Assembly: GCA_949752795.1 (NCBI GenBank)
Contig: OX457071.1
Span: forward strand, 77,527,983-77,591,982
Source: Hyperoodon ampullatus
Taxonomy: Eukaryota > Chordata > Mammalia > Artiodactyla > Ziphiidae
DNA: 64,000 nucleotides
Direction of reading: 5' to 3'
Under the pieces are notes generated by a model that worked only from the letters and a program-made list of their open reading frames with translations, had not been told where the DNA came from and made no database searches. Of this stretch, positions 47,473 through 58,549 are shown piece by piece. Each line of letters begins with the position of its first letter. Within the stretch, counting starts at the first letter, position 1. A program made the translations under genes and the position numbers.

Positions 47473-48959
47473 TACGTTTTTCTCTCAAAGAAGTAAAGTG
47501 TCTGAGTGAATTTCCTCATGGTTGCCTTTTCCTCCCCCAGCTCTGAGCCTCGGTCCTTCCAGGAAGGAAGCTTCCTCTGTTTGCCGCTTTCAACCGGGGC
47601 CTGGGCAGCTCTCCCTGCCCCACGCAGCGCTCGGCTTCCTGTGCCGCCGGGTGCCCGGTCCATCCCTGCTTTGTGTTCATGTGCTCCAGGGTCCACGAGT
47701 CTTATGGCTGCCCGTCACCAGGCGCCCTAGGTCAAAATTCACCCCTGGAAACTTTTTCTAAGACGTTTTCCTGCCATCTCTGCATTATTTATTGTACCTC
47801 CTGAAAACATAACCTCGACAGGCTGAGGGAACTGTCTTCCCCCGGCCCCTGGAGCTCACCTTTCAGCCCTGGTCCATGTCCCTGTGTCCACCCGGCCTCT
47901 GTCTTGCCTTCCGAGGCCTGGGTCAGCTTGTCCGTGGCAGGAAGTCCATCCCCAGAGGACACTGAAGAGTTCTCTGGGTTCCGGCTGTTCGAGCTCTTTC
48001 TCCCGTGAAGTTTACCGAGCCTGCTGTGGACCCAGCAGCACTGTCATCCTCCTTAGCTTAGCCTGCTTCTCGGGGGACGCCTCAGCTGGGACTACAGGCC
48101 CTTTGGAGCAGGTGTGCCACCCCCTTCATGAGGACCATCCTCCAAATTAATTGAGACCTGCTTTCTCGGCTGTAAGTTGGAAGAGCCTCCAATCAGTGGC
48201 CTTCCGTTCAGAGGCAGATGGAGAGAGAGGGAGGCGTTTCTCATTACAGGGCAGCTCTGGAAGGACACCAGGGTCTCAGCATTTTAAGAAGCCCCAGAAC
48301 TATATCAGAACCCACACCTGTGGCTCAGTAAGTGTTTCATGTCCTTCACTGACCACTGGGAGGCGATCAAATTAACGAGAGGCCACTCCTGGCCGACGCG
48401 AGTTAGGCCGCATGTGACATACCTGTGGGAGTGCAGGCACGGCCGGAAGGCGGGGGGCGCTTGGTTGCAGGTGCGTGTCTGAAGCTCCTGTTCCTGCTGG
48501 CGCCTCCTGTGCGTGGAGCTGGTCCGTCCAGCTCCCCTGAGGTTCCCTCCTGCATGGGGAGCGCCCGGCCCGGCTGCAGCCCGCAGACTCGGACGGTCTC
48601 TCTCAGGGCGGCACAGCCGAGAGACTTGATCTGCTGGCTGGGAATCATCAGTTAGTTAGAAGTCTCCCAGCAGCGATGGCCTGTAAGAAGTAGACCATTT
48701 TTGTAATAGTATTTACCCTTTTACGGGAGGTTATTTTCTGAGTAGCCACACTGGCGAGCAGCAAAACCCTACTGAAAGGAGAGATCCTGCTTGCTGATTG
48801 TTTTAGAGACAACTCCAGCCCCGTTAACAGATAAATGTAATGAAAACTCCAACCACATACTCAATTAAAAAAACCTGCTTGGCATGCCTGGGGTTACTTC
48901 AGCAGTGTTTAAAGTAAAAGCACCTATGCTAGTATTCTGACCACTCTAAAAGAAAATCA

Positions 48960-49133
48960 GGGACTTCCCTGGCGGTGCAGTGGCTGAGACTGCGCCTTCC
49001 AGTGGGGAGCTGGGATCCGCATGCCTCGGGGCCGGGAAATCAGGGCCCGGGGCACAGGCAGTATTGTAGCAAGTTCGCTGAAGACTTTAAGGATGTTCCA
49101 CATCCCAAAAGAAAAAAAATCTTTAAAAAGGAA
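48960..49133 (+). mobile_element. Degenerate CHR-type SINE
   Basis: GGGACTTCCCTGGCGGTGCA marks the head; the body is strongly diverged and the tail is A-rich. AGAAAATCA and AGAAAATGA on either side may be the target duplication. Confidence 0.75.
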
Positions 49134-49898
49134 AAGAAAATGAAATGAAATGCTGTCACTCTAACACCTGACTGCTAATCCTCACCCACAGCTAATCTGT
49201 GGTGATGGGTTTCAGGTTCTCTGCTGTGAGCTGGAAAGTTAACAGACAGGGCGGGGGAGGCACCCCCGGTGGAGGACCGGGACCGGGGTGGAGGGAAGGC
49301 ATCCGCAGGAGAACGGGCAGGGAGGCGAGGCTGCAGGTGACCCTGGGACAGGGAGCCTGAGGCCCGCCCATCCTGCTTCCCGAGGTGCAGGCGGGAGCAG
49401 CCCTGGAGGTGCGACGGGCCGGGTGTGCCTCGGAGTGGAGGCCGAGGGCTTCCGCTGCTTGGCGCCCACCTCTCTGTCGAGAGCCCCGTTCCCGGAAGAC
49501 CCCAGTTAGGGCTCCACCACCGCACCGAGCCCTGGTGCGCTTACATTTGCACAAACAGATGCCTTGTGCTGTGGCTGTATTGAAGGTCCAGACCTTTTCT
49601 TTGTGTTGGACTCATAACACTGGTGTTTTTCTCCCTGAAAGCTTTGTTACAAGCGCAGCAAAGTAAGAAAAATCACATGAGGGTGTCGCTGCCGCGGCCC
49701 AGACAGCTCTGGACTATCCCTCGGATTAAGACAAAGTCTTTCCCCTCTTTCCTTTTCATTTTTTGGTTTCTTTCTGCTAAAAGCTTTATTCTTAAAAATA
49801 TTCAAAGGGAAAATACCACTTATGTTCCCTGCCCTGAGTCAAATTGCTTTTATTTTTCTGCATTCTTGTCTAGTCTCTGTTAAGAATACTTTCCTCGA

Positions 49899-50116
49899 GG
49901 GCTTCCCTGGTGGCACAGTGGTTGAGAGTCCGCCTGCCGATGTGGGGGACACGGGTTCGTGCCCCGGTCCGGGAAGATCCCACATGCTGTGGAGCGGCTG
50001 GGCCCGTGAGCCATGGCCTCTGAGCCTGCGCGTCCGGAGCCTGTGCTCCGCAACGGGAGAGGCCGTGGCAGTGAGAGGCCCGCGTACCGCAAAAAAAAAA
50101 AAAAAAAAAAAGAGAT
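49899..50116 (+). mobile_element. Young CHR-type SINE with 12-bp target duplication
   Basis: A complete short form with a pure poly(A) tail. TACTTTCCTCGA is duplicated at 49887-49898 and 50117-50128. Confidence 0.95.
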
Positions 50117-51688
50117 TACTTTCCTCGACTTTTTATTCATTTCTAATGGCTTCATGAGATTTCATTTCACTGATCCTTTTCAAAAAATCTAATCATTCAC
50201 CTGCTGTGGGTTGTTTTAAGTTCATTTCAAGTTTTCTGCCCTACGATGCCTCTTTGCACATTCAGTCTCCTCCTCTGGTGCCTTCTTCTCCCAGAACAAT
50301 TCGGGCAGTGGGATCGCCCCGTCGGGCCGGACGCCTGCCGAGGATGCGGCCCCGTCTGCCCCTCACTTCCCAGCGGCCTGGCCGGGACCGTCCACCCCGA
50401 GCTCTCGTCTCCTTCCCTCCGTCCCCTCTGAGGCGCTGGATGCGGGGGTTTGATGTGTATGAGTCACTGTCCTGTTGCATCAGCTAAATGTGTTCAGTCA
50501 GCTCTTCTGCAGGGTCGCATGGTTTGCCTGTGTCATCCCACAGGAATGGCCCCGCCCCGCTTCCAGGAAAACACAGGGTGCTGAGCGGCTCACAGACCCG
50601 ACAGCCTCTGGGTGACAGCAGGGCAGCACTTAGCAGTCTTCCCTTTTTCACCCATGAAAGTCCTGGCCTTGCCTCACCTTTTTCCTGGAAGGAAGTGTGG
50701 GTGGGGACGGGTGGATCAGGGCTTTGTCACTCTTGCTCCGGAGCCAGTTTTCATATTGCGTGTGGGAGACGCAGTGCTTAGTGAAGAGTGTAGAAAACAA
50801 AGACACGCAAGCGTACGTGACTGGAAGGAACTAACTCATGGTTCTAGCTGGTTTCTTGTGAGAAAAACCCAACTCCTCATCATCGTGATAGTCCTTAGTT
50901 TAAACTCCACCATCAGTAGCTACGTTATTACTCTGTACCGTTTGTTCACAAGGGCTGCAGGGATGGACTTTCTAAAGAGTCCAGTGCCCCGACTCAGGCT
51001 TGACTATCTCTGCACCGAGGTCCCTGGCATCTGGCTTGACACTGAACGTCTCTGGGGATCGGGGGCTAAGCCTGAGGTGGCCTCTTTCTCTGTAACCCCT
51101 TCTCCTGGGCCTCTGACAGGGAGGGTGACGCTGGACCAGCGCAGGCTTCCTTCACGCCCTTGGATGTTGCATTTCGTCATCTGAGACACTAAAACTTTTT
51201 TTTGTCTCAGTTAAGACATTGGATTGAAGCCTGGACAGCTCTGGTTGTGGGAACTTGTATATAACCTCATCCAGATTCCTGGGAGGCAGGTCTGTTCCTC
51301 GTGGTGACGGTGCTGGCCAAGGTGGAGAAGGGTTTGCACAAGAGAAACTTGAAAATTCAGCACCAAGTGTGGTGAAAAGTAGAGCAAAACAAAGTAGAAG
51401 ATCAAAAGCTGGGAAATAGTAAAAAAGAACCAGACAAGGAAAGATGGCATGAGAAACGTGAGAAAAGCAAGTGACTGTGAGGCCGTGCCAAAAATACGGG
51501 CGTCAAACAAGAAAATTTAATATGAGAAGGGGGTGATCAGAAGGAAGAATATTTCTGTGCAGCTGGTCATCAGTAGAGGAAGCAGTCCCAGGGCTCTTCC
51601 TTCAGCAGGTTTTGCGTTCCTGAGCTACGCAGGACCCCCGCCGCCTCCCTCTTCTTTCGCGTCCCCGCGAAGGACAGGCCGAGCACCA

Positions 51689-51884
51689 CAGTCCTTATTT
51701 TAAGTGGTGTCTTCCCATCCTCCTCTCCCTGCTTACAAAGTGCCAGACCCCACCACAGTCCTTATTTTAAGTGGTGTCTTCCCATCCTCCTCTCCCTGCT
51801 TACAAAGTGCCAGACCCCACCACAGTCCTTATTTTAGTGTTGTCTTCCCATCCTCCTCTCCCTGCTTACAAAGTGCCAGACCCA
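51689..51884. repeat. 67-bp tandem repeat, three copies
   Basis: Units start at 51689, 51756 and 51823 with CAGTCCTTATTTTA. Units 1 and 2 appear identical; unit 3 differs by a short deletion and a substitution and ends early. The near identity of the first two copies suggests recent duplication. Confidence 0.95.
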
Positions 51885-51941
51885 GGATGCCCGAGGGTAA
51901 GGACCGTGCTTTGAAATTCCACTCTGTCCCCTGCGAGGATT

Positions 51942-51974
51942 GGCTGGGCTGGGCTGGGCTGGGCTGGGCTGGGC
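51942..51974 (+). repeat. (GGGCT)n array with six G3 runs
   Basis: Six GGG runs separated by CT, occupying about 33 bp. The plus strand meets the usual G-quadruplex pattern (four or more G3 runs with loops of seven or fewer). The structure itself is inferred. Confidence 0.9.
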
Positions 51975-52530
51975 CAGAGGGCCGGTCATTCAGTCACACA
52001 CAGGCTTTGCCCATGTTTCTCTGAAGGTGTTTTATAGATGCAATTAGCAGCTACAGTCAGTTGACTTGAGTAAGGAGATTATTCTCAATAATCTGGGCAA
52101 ACTTCATCCAATCAGTTGAACAGCCTTAAGGGCAGAGCTGAGGTTTCCACCAGCGGCTCCCGCCCTGGATCTCAGATGTGCTGGTGTCCACACTCTGATT
52201 CTTTGGCATAAATCTCTTGGCTTATCTATAAGTGAGCGGTCTGCCTCTCTGGTGGGACCCTGACTGATACATCCCAGACTTTTCATTGCACTTGAAGTTT
52301 GCACCTTGCTTGTGGGAGGCAGTCTGAGAACCTCCTGTGAGCACGCCAGGTGCGAAGTGTATGCCCGGGCCGTGGGTGTGGGGTGTGTGTTGGTGGATTG
52401 TGGAGAGTCTTAGACTTTAGCTAAAGGAGGTGAGTTGAGGCAGGATGTGTTCAGTGAAGGGGCTCCTGCCCACTCTGGCTGGGCTTCCCTCACCCAGTGG
52501 TTTTTCAGGACATGATGCAAACCACCTTTT

Positions 52531-52727
52531 TTTTTGTGGTACGCGGGCCTCTCACTGTTGTGGCCTCTCCCGCTGCAGAGCACAGGCTCCGGACGCGCAG
52601 GCCCAGCGGCCATGGCTCACGGGCCCAGCCGCTCCGCGGCATGTGGGATCTTCCCGGACCGGGGCACGAACCCGTGTCCCCTGCATCGGCAGGCGGACTC
52701 TCAACCACTGCGCCACCAGGGGAGCCC
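52531..52727 (-). mobile_element. Young CHR-type SINE, antisense
   Basis: A complete short form with a short tail. CAAACCACCTTTT is duplicated at 52518-52530 and 52728-52740. Confidence 0.95.
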
Positions 52728-53978
52728 CAAACCACCTTTTGAACTAGCAGTGATCATAGTGTTCCTTGCTCTGTCTGAGATTTAGGAAACTTTTAACCAC
52801 TTGGGGCTTTTCCTTGTACGTGTGACTTGAGAATTTTACCACGAGATAGAGGAAGTACTGATAGTGATACTGACCCCCCAGGCACACTGGAATGAGGGGG
52901 TTTCAGTCCTCAAACTGCTGCGGGGGTCCTGTCTCTATCCAAGGAGTCGTCACCAGATCCATTCATCTCAAGCGCTTGGCCCGCCTTTTACGCCATCGCA
53001 AGGATTTAGTTATTATCGATAATGTTAATCTCTAGGCCACAGGGGGCACTAAGGCTCTGGGTGGAGTGGAGCTCAGAGCACAACTTGACCTTCAGAATAT
53101 CCCGAACAAACATGAAGCTTTAGTTCTGTGCTGAGTGCAGCAGGGATGAACCGGGCATTTGCCTCAGTGACATGGAACCCTAATCAGTGAGCATGCTGGC
53201 TGAATTTCTCATGGCCGTTTCTTTTCTTTGGATTTAGCGTCTGGGTAAAAACTCAAGCTTAGAGAAATCTGCCTCAGAAAATTCAAATATGGCAGAAAGA
53301 AGCAGTTCAGAAGAGGAAATATTAAAACTTTCTCTTTTCTAACTTGTTCAGCTAATGAATAGCAACTGGTAAAAGACTGACCGCCCTCCGTGGATGAAGC
53401 AGGAGTCTAGGAAGTGCAGGTCGTCTCCAACGTGAGGGCGTCGGGTGATGGAGAAGCCCTCTAACGCGTTGAGTAGTCGGGTCACTGTTAGCGCTCACGA
53501 TGCTTACAAATCAACAATTAACTACTCTGGGTGGCTCACCGTGTGGGTATTTTGAAATCTTTGGAAGTCAGCTCTGAAAGTACTGAACACAGTTTTGGGA
53601 GAAGAGAGTCAAGGCAAACACCGTCGCAGGTCCAGGCTGGCTTCCAGGTCCGCATCCTTCCCAGTCTGGTGGTGGAATGGAAACTCGAGGCTGTCGGAAT
53701 GCTGACCTGGGGGCCAGGGCTGAGGGAGGGTCGGCAGCCCCCGCGTGGCTGCCTTTCACTGCGCTCCCGAGCCTTGGGAGCGTTGGGTGCGGGAATGCCT
53801 TGGTAGGTGGCTTTGGGAGGCCTGGGGAGAGGACCAGGAGCCACCTTTCCTGCCCAAGACACGGCGCGGAGGGAGAGAGGCGGCCGGACCCTGCGGACCA
53901 GCAGTCGTTTCTTGGTGGCTCTGGGCGGCACCACCACGGGCTTTGTGTTCAGTGTTTCCTTCTGGTGCCGATGCCCCG

Positions 53979-53996
53979 CCCCCCCCCCCCCCCCCC
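53979..53996. repeat. Homopolymer run of 18 C
   Basis: Eighteen consecutive C on the plus strand. Such runs are prone to sequencing and replication length errors, so frames crossing it are unreliable. Confidence 0.9.
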
Positions 53997-54429
53997 AGCT
54001 CTGCCACCAGGAGGGGAGGGCGGGCGACTGGTGAGTATCTGAGTGAACTGAGCTGATTTGCCCTCGGTAGCAGTCGGATGAACCCAAGGATGGTTTAGAA
54101 CTAATAGGAAGCCCCGGGTCCGCACCAGCTGGGGACAGCGACACGGGTGCGGCCACATCGGCTCCCAGTGGAGGACGCATGCGCCAGGCCGCGGCTCTGC
54201 AGGCGTTTACGGTGGAGATGAGCACAGCCCAGATGTTTAGCCGCGAGGACGGGCGCCTGCAGCAGCGCACGGCTCCGGTGAAGCTTGAAAGCGTGAGGTG
54301 GAGTGAAAGACGCAAGTCAGAAAAGAACGCACCGTGAATCCATCTCCAAGAAGATGAAAAACAGGCAAAATGCAGACTCCATGTTTCAGGAATGTGGAGG
54401 AGGGACTGGTTATTACAAAAGTCAGGATG

Positions 54430-55005
54430 TTCGCCTCTGGGCGAGTCAGGAAGCCGGCCGGGCGTGCTGGAGGGGCCGCGCTCTCAGCTCCGCGTGCGGC
54501 TCCGCGCGTCCCCATCTGTCACACGCGCGTGCGCACATGTGTGCAACCACGCGGAAAGGGCTTCTCACCCAGGGTCCTCAGTCGCCCCAAATCACCCCTG
54601 CCCTGCGGGGGCCCCCGGCACCCCGCATCCTCGCAGACGCCCACCGGGGGCTGAGGGACTGTTTTCTCCCCCGGCAGCTGGGCCGCAGGGGTGAGGGGCG
54701 CGCGGGCCTCCTGGGGGCCTGGACTTCGGCGGTGGAGCCCCCGGCCCGGGGGAGGGCCGGCGCCGGGCGCGGGGCGTGTGCGCGCCGGGGCTGAGGGTCC
54801 AGGCTTGCTCCACCCCCGACTCCCTGTTCCCGAAGCGGGGCCTCTGCACGTGGAGGAAGCCGCTCCGGAAACAAGAGCTGGAGACTTCGCAGCCACCCTG
54901 CCAGCCTGGCCCGCTTCCCTCTCCCGGCGGCCGCGCGGGTCATCACCTCGCGTCCCTGCTCCTTCCGCAGGCGACCGCGTGGAAGGCAGGGCCGCGTGAG
55001 CAGCC
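54430..55005. promoter_or_regulatory. CpG-island-like block inside intron 5
   Basis: CpG is dense throughout this G+C-rich stretch (for example CGGCGCCGGGCGCGGGGCG and GCTCCGCGCGTCC), unlike the rest of the intron. No exon was recognised in it. It ends beside a (CA)23 run, about 0.5 kb upstream of exon 6. It could be an orphan CpG island, an internal promoter or a neutral GC-rich patch. Formal CpG observed/expected was not computed. Confidence 0.55.
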
Positions 55006-55008
55006 CCC

Positions 55009-55014
<6 letters not shown>

Positions 55015-55060
<46 letters not shown>
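55015..55060. repeat. (AC)23 microsatellite
   Basis: A pure AC run of 46 bp, preceded by a C-run. Long pure runs are usually polymorphic. Confidence 0.97.
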
Positions 55061-55063
<3 letters not shown>

Positions 55064-55492
55064 TCTAAGCTGCCTTGCATCAAAGAATAGCACTTTTTTA
55101 CGAACGCATCAAAAGCTGAGCACGGCCGGGCTTGCAGGCGGACGAAGCCTGGAGGACGGCTCTCCAGCTCTTCCGACAGCCCCAGGTCTTAGGCAGACGT
55201 GCGGAGAAGCCTTCCGCCCTTTTCTTCCGACAGGACGAGGGTTGTAGGTTAGAGAAGGGGGGACAGCGGAGGGGCCGGAGGTGGAATTGGTATCCGACCA
55301 TTTCACAGCACACTCTCCCTTCAGGATCCGTTCGTATACTACAGCTCTGTGATGCCGCGTTTGATGAAACGCGTGACAGTGCTTTGCAGAGAACTTTGGG
55401 ATCCTCTCTAGAGAAGTCAGGATGAGGATGATGGTAATGAAACTGTCTTTCCCGAGGACTCACCACCTTGCCGGCCCGTTCTCTCCACTTAG

Positions 55493-55598
55493 GAAGGAGT
55501 AGTGTCCCCGGGCGACCTTGACCTCGTCATGTCGGACGGCCTGGGCATGCGGTACGCGTTCATTGGGCCCCTGGAAACCATGCACCTCAACGCCGAAG
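55493..55598 (+). CDS. CRYL1: CRYL1 exon 6
   Basis: The 106-bp exon starts after CTCTCCACTTAG and ends at GAAG|GTAGGC. It encodes 35 residues, [10 protein letters not shown] to [13 protein letters not shown] sequence ending HLNAE, plus the first base of a glycine codon finished in exon 7 (human residues 212-246 and part of 247). It belongs to the C-terminal helical domain; the conserved [13 protein letters not shown] segment is present. The donor is a weaker match than those of exons 3 and 4. Confidence 0.97.
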
Positions 55599-57689
55599 GT
55601 AGGCTTCCGTTCCGCCGGGTCCAAGGTGGGTTCTGTGCTGTTTGGCGCTTTCATGGTTTTGTAACGGTCATCTTGCCTTTTCTTACAACTGAATAGAAAC
55701 AGTGTCGTGCGGGGGGTAGCGGCCAGGCCGTCATTCACAGGGAGGGGCCGAGGTGAAGGTCCACGCGGGCTCCACGCACCTCCCTGTGTCAAGAACGGGG
55801 GGGCGGGGGCGAGATGCTGGGCCTGAGGCGGGCAGAGCTGTGCTTCCTGGGAACGACGGTGAAGTGCTTTACAGAGGCGAGAAGAAGAAACAGGACTGGG
55901 CACGTGGCCACGGGACCTCGACCGCACACACCTTCTGCCCAAATAGGAGCCGCTTCTGGGCGTGTTTGCTGAGCGTGGGTCTCCTTCCAGAAGGCGGGGG
56001 AGGCCTGAGGGAGGGGCTTCTGTGGGAGAAGGGCTGGTGACAGCTGGGGGGACAGGCCTGGCTGGCAGCTGCCCCAGAAGCCGACCTCCAGGGGCTGGGG
56101 GAGTGAGAGCCGGTGAGCTGGTGACACTGAAAGAAAAATAGCTTGAGAAGAAGGGGAGACTCTCCCAAGAATGAACCGTTCAGCCAGAGTTTAATCAACT
56201 GAAAAAAAACGACGTCATTTGAAAAACAAGCAATAAAACCTACAACAAATTAAGACAAAGTAAATCAGAAAAGCTATGCATAAAAATCTGGGGAAATGTC
56301 ACCTAAATGTTATTACTGCTGCTGTCTCTTGGTGCTGAAATGATAAGTAACTTATTATCCTTGTGCTTTTTTATGTTGTCATAAATTTGTACAATTGTGT
56401 ATTGTTTTAAGCATTAGGTTATTAACTTGTGAAACTTGAGTACAAATAGAAAACAAATGTTGTGTTCAGCTCCATGGTCTACATTTAACGAACGTGTTGA
56501 GAAACTGGAGCATATCCAGAAGAAGGTGACTGGAGTAGTATGTGTCTGTCTGTGTGTCTGTGTCTTTTGTGGGGCTGGAGCTAGAACAGAAGACCGGAAG
56601 CGGCCGGAGGAACTTTCTAGAACCTGGAGCTGTTGTGCGAAGCGGCCCTGCTGTGAGAGGGGAGCTGAGGGGCTGGAGGCTGGTGCCCACCTGCCAGACG
56701 CTTGGGTTGAGAGGAGACTCCTGCAGTGAGGTCGGGGGGCAGGGGGCCGGAGCAGGTGTCCCCTGGGAGTCTGTTGGACGTAGATTTTAGAGTTCCACGG
56801 TGTTTTCCTGTTAGTTCAGTCACTTCTCAGCACAGTAATTGGTGGAATATAGTTTCCAGTGAGCGAGTCAAGCAGTTTCCTAGATGCGTTGGTGCCCGGC
56901 TGCACACGTGTGCGCCCAGAAGCGGTTCAGTGTGGGCCGGTTCTCCCCGGGGCGGAGCAGGGAGACGGGCAGCGCTGAGCACGGGGCCGCGCAGAGAGCA
57001 GCGAGCAGGGCTTCCCACGATCGCGCATTAAAATGAAGCCTTGGAAAATTTCAAATGTTTTTTTCAACCAGAACCTTAAAAGTGAGGAACATATTTAAGC
57101 ATTTGAAATGGACGTAGACACTGCCTGGTAACCGTCATGTTTTTCTTTTTCTTTCTTCCTTTTTTTTTTCCTTGAGAAAAATAAGATAATTCAGGTATCA
57201 TGAGAAATCTATAGGGAGAGACTGAGAACAGCTTTAACTCTCAAACAAATAGAAACAGAAGCCGATGAAACCAGAAACTCAAGAATCAAATAGTGTGCAG
57301 ACAGGAAGGAGGCCCACAGCAATTTTTCAAACAAAGCAGAAATGATAAGAAAACCTAATTGGCTTAATATGATAGTGGTGGACGGATGTAGTTTTCAACT
57401 TCAGAGCATTCCAGAGACCAGAGGTAGACAGTTTTGAGATCTGGCTTGGCATCAATGGACACGTTCGTTATTCCTCACAGTGTCACCAGAATATATCAGG
57501 AATTCTTCCTTTTGGATATAGTTTTATATAAAGCCGACATCTCAGGTTAAGGCTAGTTATTAGTCTTTAAAAGCTACAGTTTATCTGGAAGTGGTAGAAG
57601 TATTTTAGGATCTGTTTTTAATCTAATAAAATAGCACCTGAGAAACAGGAGGCCAGCATGCCTACTCTGTTTGGTTACTTTTTAGGGCA

Positions 57690-57870
57690 GCGCCGGCTCT
57701 CAGAGTGGTGGGTCTGGCTGGTGGAGCCAGCCAGCACCCCGCTGACCTGCAAGCTAGATGACCTTGGCAGGTCAATTCACTGCATCTCAGTTTCCCCACC
57801 TGTAAAAGGGCTATAGCAGCAGTGACCCCACCCCCCCGCCCGTCACAGTGGTGGCACGAGAATACACGGC
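57690..57870 (+). mobile_element. MIR SINE
   Basis: ATGACCTTGGCAGGTCAATT followed by CATCTCAGTTTCCCCACCTG and TAAAAGGG is the MIR core. Diverged at both ends. Confidence 0.75.
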
Positions 57871-57995
57871 GTGGAGACACTGGGCTCAAGTTAGAAACCA
57901 GTGAAATGAGCTAAATCTAATTTCATGAGAATCTGTTTTCTCCCCCCCCATCTTTTCTTATTCCGTATAAGCATCTCTTAAGAAGTTAGGTTCAG

Positions 57996-58212
57996 GGCTT
58001 CCCTGCTTCCCTGGTGGCGCAGTGGTTGAGAGTCCGCCTGCCGATGCAGGGGACACGGGTTCGTGCCCCGGTCCGGGAGGATCCCACATGCCGCGGAGCG
58101 GCTGGGCCCGTGAGCCATGGCCGCTGAGCCTGCGCGTCCGGAGCCTGTGCTCCGCAACGGGAGAGGCCACAGCAGTGAGAGGCCGGCGTACCGCAAAAAA
58201 AAAAAAAAGAAG
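57996..58212 (+). mobile_element. Young CHR-type SINE with duplicated head
   Basis: A complete short form whose head has a small internal duplication (CTTCCCTG twice before CTGGTGGCGC). AAGAAGTTAGGTTCAG is duplicated at 57980-57995 and 58213-58228. Confidence 0.96.
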
Positions 58213-58370
58213 AAGAAGTTAGGTTCAGAGTCTTCTAAAAAGCTAAGCTCTATGAGTTTAGGAAGAGGGTATTGTTGACAGAGCAGAGGGCATGGATGTA
58301 AAGAAGACATGGGGGAAGGGCAGATTAGTGGGATAAAAGGTGACGTGGTTTTTTTTTCCTTTCCATTTTC

Positions 58371-58549
58371 TTTTTTTTTTTACATAGTTATTTATTTATT
58401 TATTAGGCTGTGTTGGGTCTTAGGTGCCGTGCGCAGGCTTAGTTGCCCCGCGGCGTGTGGGATCTTAGCTCCCCGACCAGGGATCAAACCCGCGTCCCCT
58501 GCATTGGAAGGTGGATTCTTAACCACTGGATCACCAAGGAAGTCCCTAA
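58371..58549 (-). mobile_element. CHR-type SINE, older variant, antisense
   Basis: Poly(T) and ATTTATTTATTT tail, body and minus-strand head GGGACTTCCTTGGTGATCCA. TTTCCATTTTC is duplicated at 58360-58370 and 58550-58560. Confidence 0.92.

Larger units (their letters stand above)
40960..55492 (+). other. CRYL1: CRYL1 intron 5 (14.5 kb)
   Basis: GT at 40960; the acceptor is CTCTCCACTTAG ending at 55492. It contains SINEs, an L1 fragment, MIR and MER5 remnants, tandem repeats and a CpG-rich block, listed separately. Nothing is recognised in 40960-41334, 41751-42434, 43391-43794, 43834-44894, 45609-47167, 47473-48959, 49134-49886, 50129-51688, 51976-52517, 52741-53978 and 55061-55492. Confidence 0.93.

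Noticed and set aside
53536..54315. 259-codon minus-strand open frame
   Set aside because: It crosses a poly(C) run giving a glycine tract, sits in GC-rich intron DNA, and shows no known domain. Length is explained by base composition.
54519..55093. 170-180-codon minus-strand frames in the intron 5 GC-rich block
   Set aside because: They begin in the (AC)n run (CVCVCV repeats) and continue through CpG-rich DNA; overlapping frames are open on both strands.
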